Assembly: GCA_002382805.1 (NCBI GenBank) | Contig: DGAD01000034.1 | Span: 1 to 64,000 of the forward strand | Source of the DNA: Clostridiales bacterium UBA4039 | GTDB lineage: Bacteria; Bacillota; Clostridia; Lachnospirales; Vallitaleaceae | Reading direction: 5' to 3' | DNA: 64,000 nucleotides | In this document: positions 63,765 to 64,000 of the stretch, one piece after another | Layout of the letters: each line of letters begins with the position of its first letter | Numbering within the stretch: position 1 is the stretch's first letter | Made by a program: the position numbers and the translations under genes | Notes under the pieces: generated by a model | Seen by the model: only the letters and a program-made list of their open reading frames with translations | What the model was told of the DNA's origin: nothing | Database searches by the model: none

Positions 63765-64000
63765 TCAAGGTACTAACAAGACTTTGATAACACTTCCGCT
63801 AAGTGCCAACTCAAAAGCTTCTGTAAACGCTTCCAACGGATATTGTGCTGCAACGATATCATCTGCTGTGACTAACTTACGCTTTAATAAATCAATAGCG
63901 ACCGGATATGTATAGGGTCCCAAATGTGAACCGCGTATATCCAGTTCTTTACGGTCTCCAATTACACTCCAATCCGTGGTCGTCTCTTTTCCAAAGACGC
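63765..64000 (-). CDS. Zinc-dependent alcohol/polyol dehydrogenase, C-terminal part (runs off window)
   Basis: The last 78 codons of a medium-chain dehydrogenase; the start lies beyond the window edge. The visible part reads [19 protein letters not shown], then [19 protein letters not shown] and [16 protein letters not shown] before the stop. This end is typical of NAD(P)-dependent polyol dehydrogenases near threonine/erythritol-type dehydrogenases, but the catalytic zinc ligands and Rossmann motif lie outside the window. It precedes the FGGY kinase by 29 bases in one operon. Confidence 0.8.
   Translation of the reverse strand, partial: VFGKETTTDWSVIGDRKELDIRGSHLGPYTYPVAIDLLKRKLVTADDIVAAQYPLEAFTEAFELALSGSVIKVLLVP

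Noticed and set aside
1..64000. Search for tRNA, rRNA, CRISPR arrays, riboswitches and insertion sequences
   Set aside because: No cloverleaf with a T-loop GGTTCRAAY, no regularly spaced repeats, and no transposase-like frame was found on either strand by reading.

Overview
The window looks like chromosomal DNA of a low-GC Gram-positive anaerobe, most likely a member of Clostridia (Bacillota) close to the Lachnospirales. Ribosome binding sites are strong AGGAGG types, several sigma-A promoters are near consensus, and the families present point the same way: YesM/YesN-type two-component proteins, an ECF sigma factor with an RsiV-like partner, S-layer-homology (SLH) domains, DUF6472, and binding-protein transporters without their own ATPase gene. 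No rRNA, tRNA, CRISPR array or insertion sequence was seen, and no gene-free stretch exceeds about 230 bases. The content is dominated by uptake and breakdown of sugars and plant or host glycans.

Layout. 0-8.6 kb: a flavodoxin/ferredoxin protein, aspartate ammonia-lyase with a divergent LysR regulator, a DeoR regulator plus transaldolase-like aldolase divergent from a xylulokinase-like kinase (with a perfect palindromic operator between them), then an MFS exporter with an AraC-GNAT fusion regulator. 8.7-23 kb: a long minus-strand operon (binding protein, two permeases, a GHL6-type glycosidase, M17 aminopeptidase, CutC, a transglutaminase-fold protein, a ROK sugar kinase), facing a YesM-like histidine kinase and YesN-like response regulator. 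23-34 kb: mixed genes, including a SanA-like protein, a small secreted Gly/Arg-rich protein, an AraC fragment, an orphan UPF0158-ParA-ParB operon whose parB seems frameshifted, a DEAD-box helicase, a 7TM diguanylate cyclase, cardiolipin synthase preceded by an unlisted 55-residue membrane protein, the sigma/anti-sigma pair and a MarR regulator.

34-47.8 kb: a beta-galactosidase with a GPH-family sugar symporter and a divergent AraC regulator, then a LacI-controlled operon (binding protein, two permeases, GH65 phosphorylase) with a consensus promoter and a CpG-centred operator, and a DUF1846 gene. 47.9-54.1 kb: a polysaccharide cluster (DUF1961/YesU-like, exo-rhamnogalacturonan-lyase-like/YetA-like, SGNH acetylesterase, GH3 beta-xylosidase type) whose products lack export signals, implying breakdown of imported oligosaccharides. 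54.3-64 kb: a large alpha-2-macroglobulin-like surface protein with no recognisable thioester motif, SfsA, an SLH-anchored DUF1593/Sde182-like protein, and an FGGY kinase with the end of an alcohol dehydrogenase that runs off the window.

How the genes work together: each sugar locus combines an importer, cytoplasmic hydrolases or a phosphorylase, and a dedicated regulator. The least conventional unit is the 8.7-19.6 kb operon. It joins a glycosidase and sugar kinase to an aminopeptidase and a transglutaminase-fold protein, all apparently cytoplasmic, which suggests (as inference only) that the imported substrate carries both sugar and peptide.
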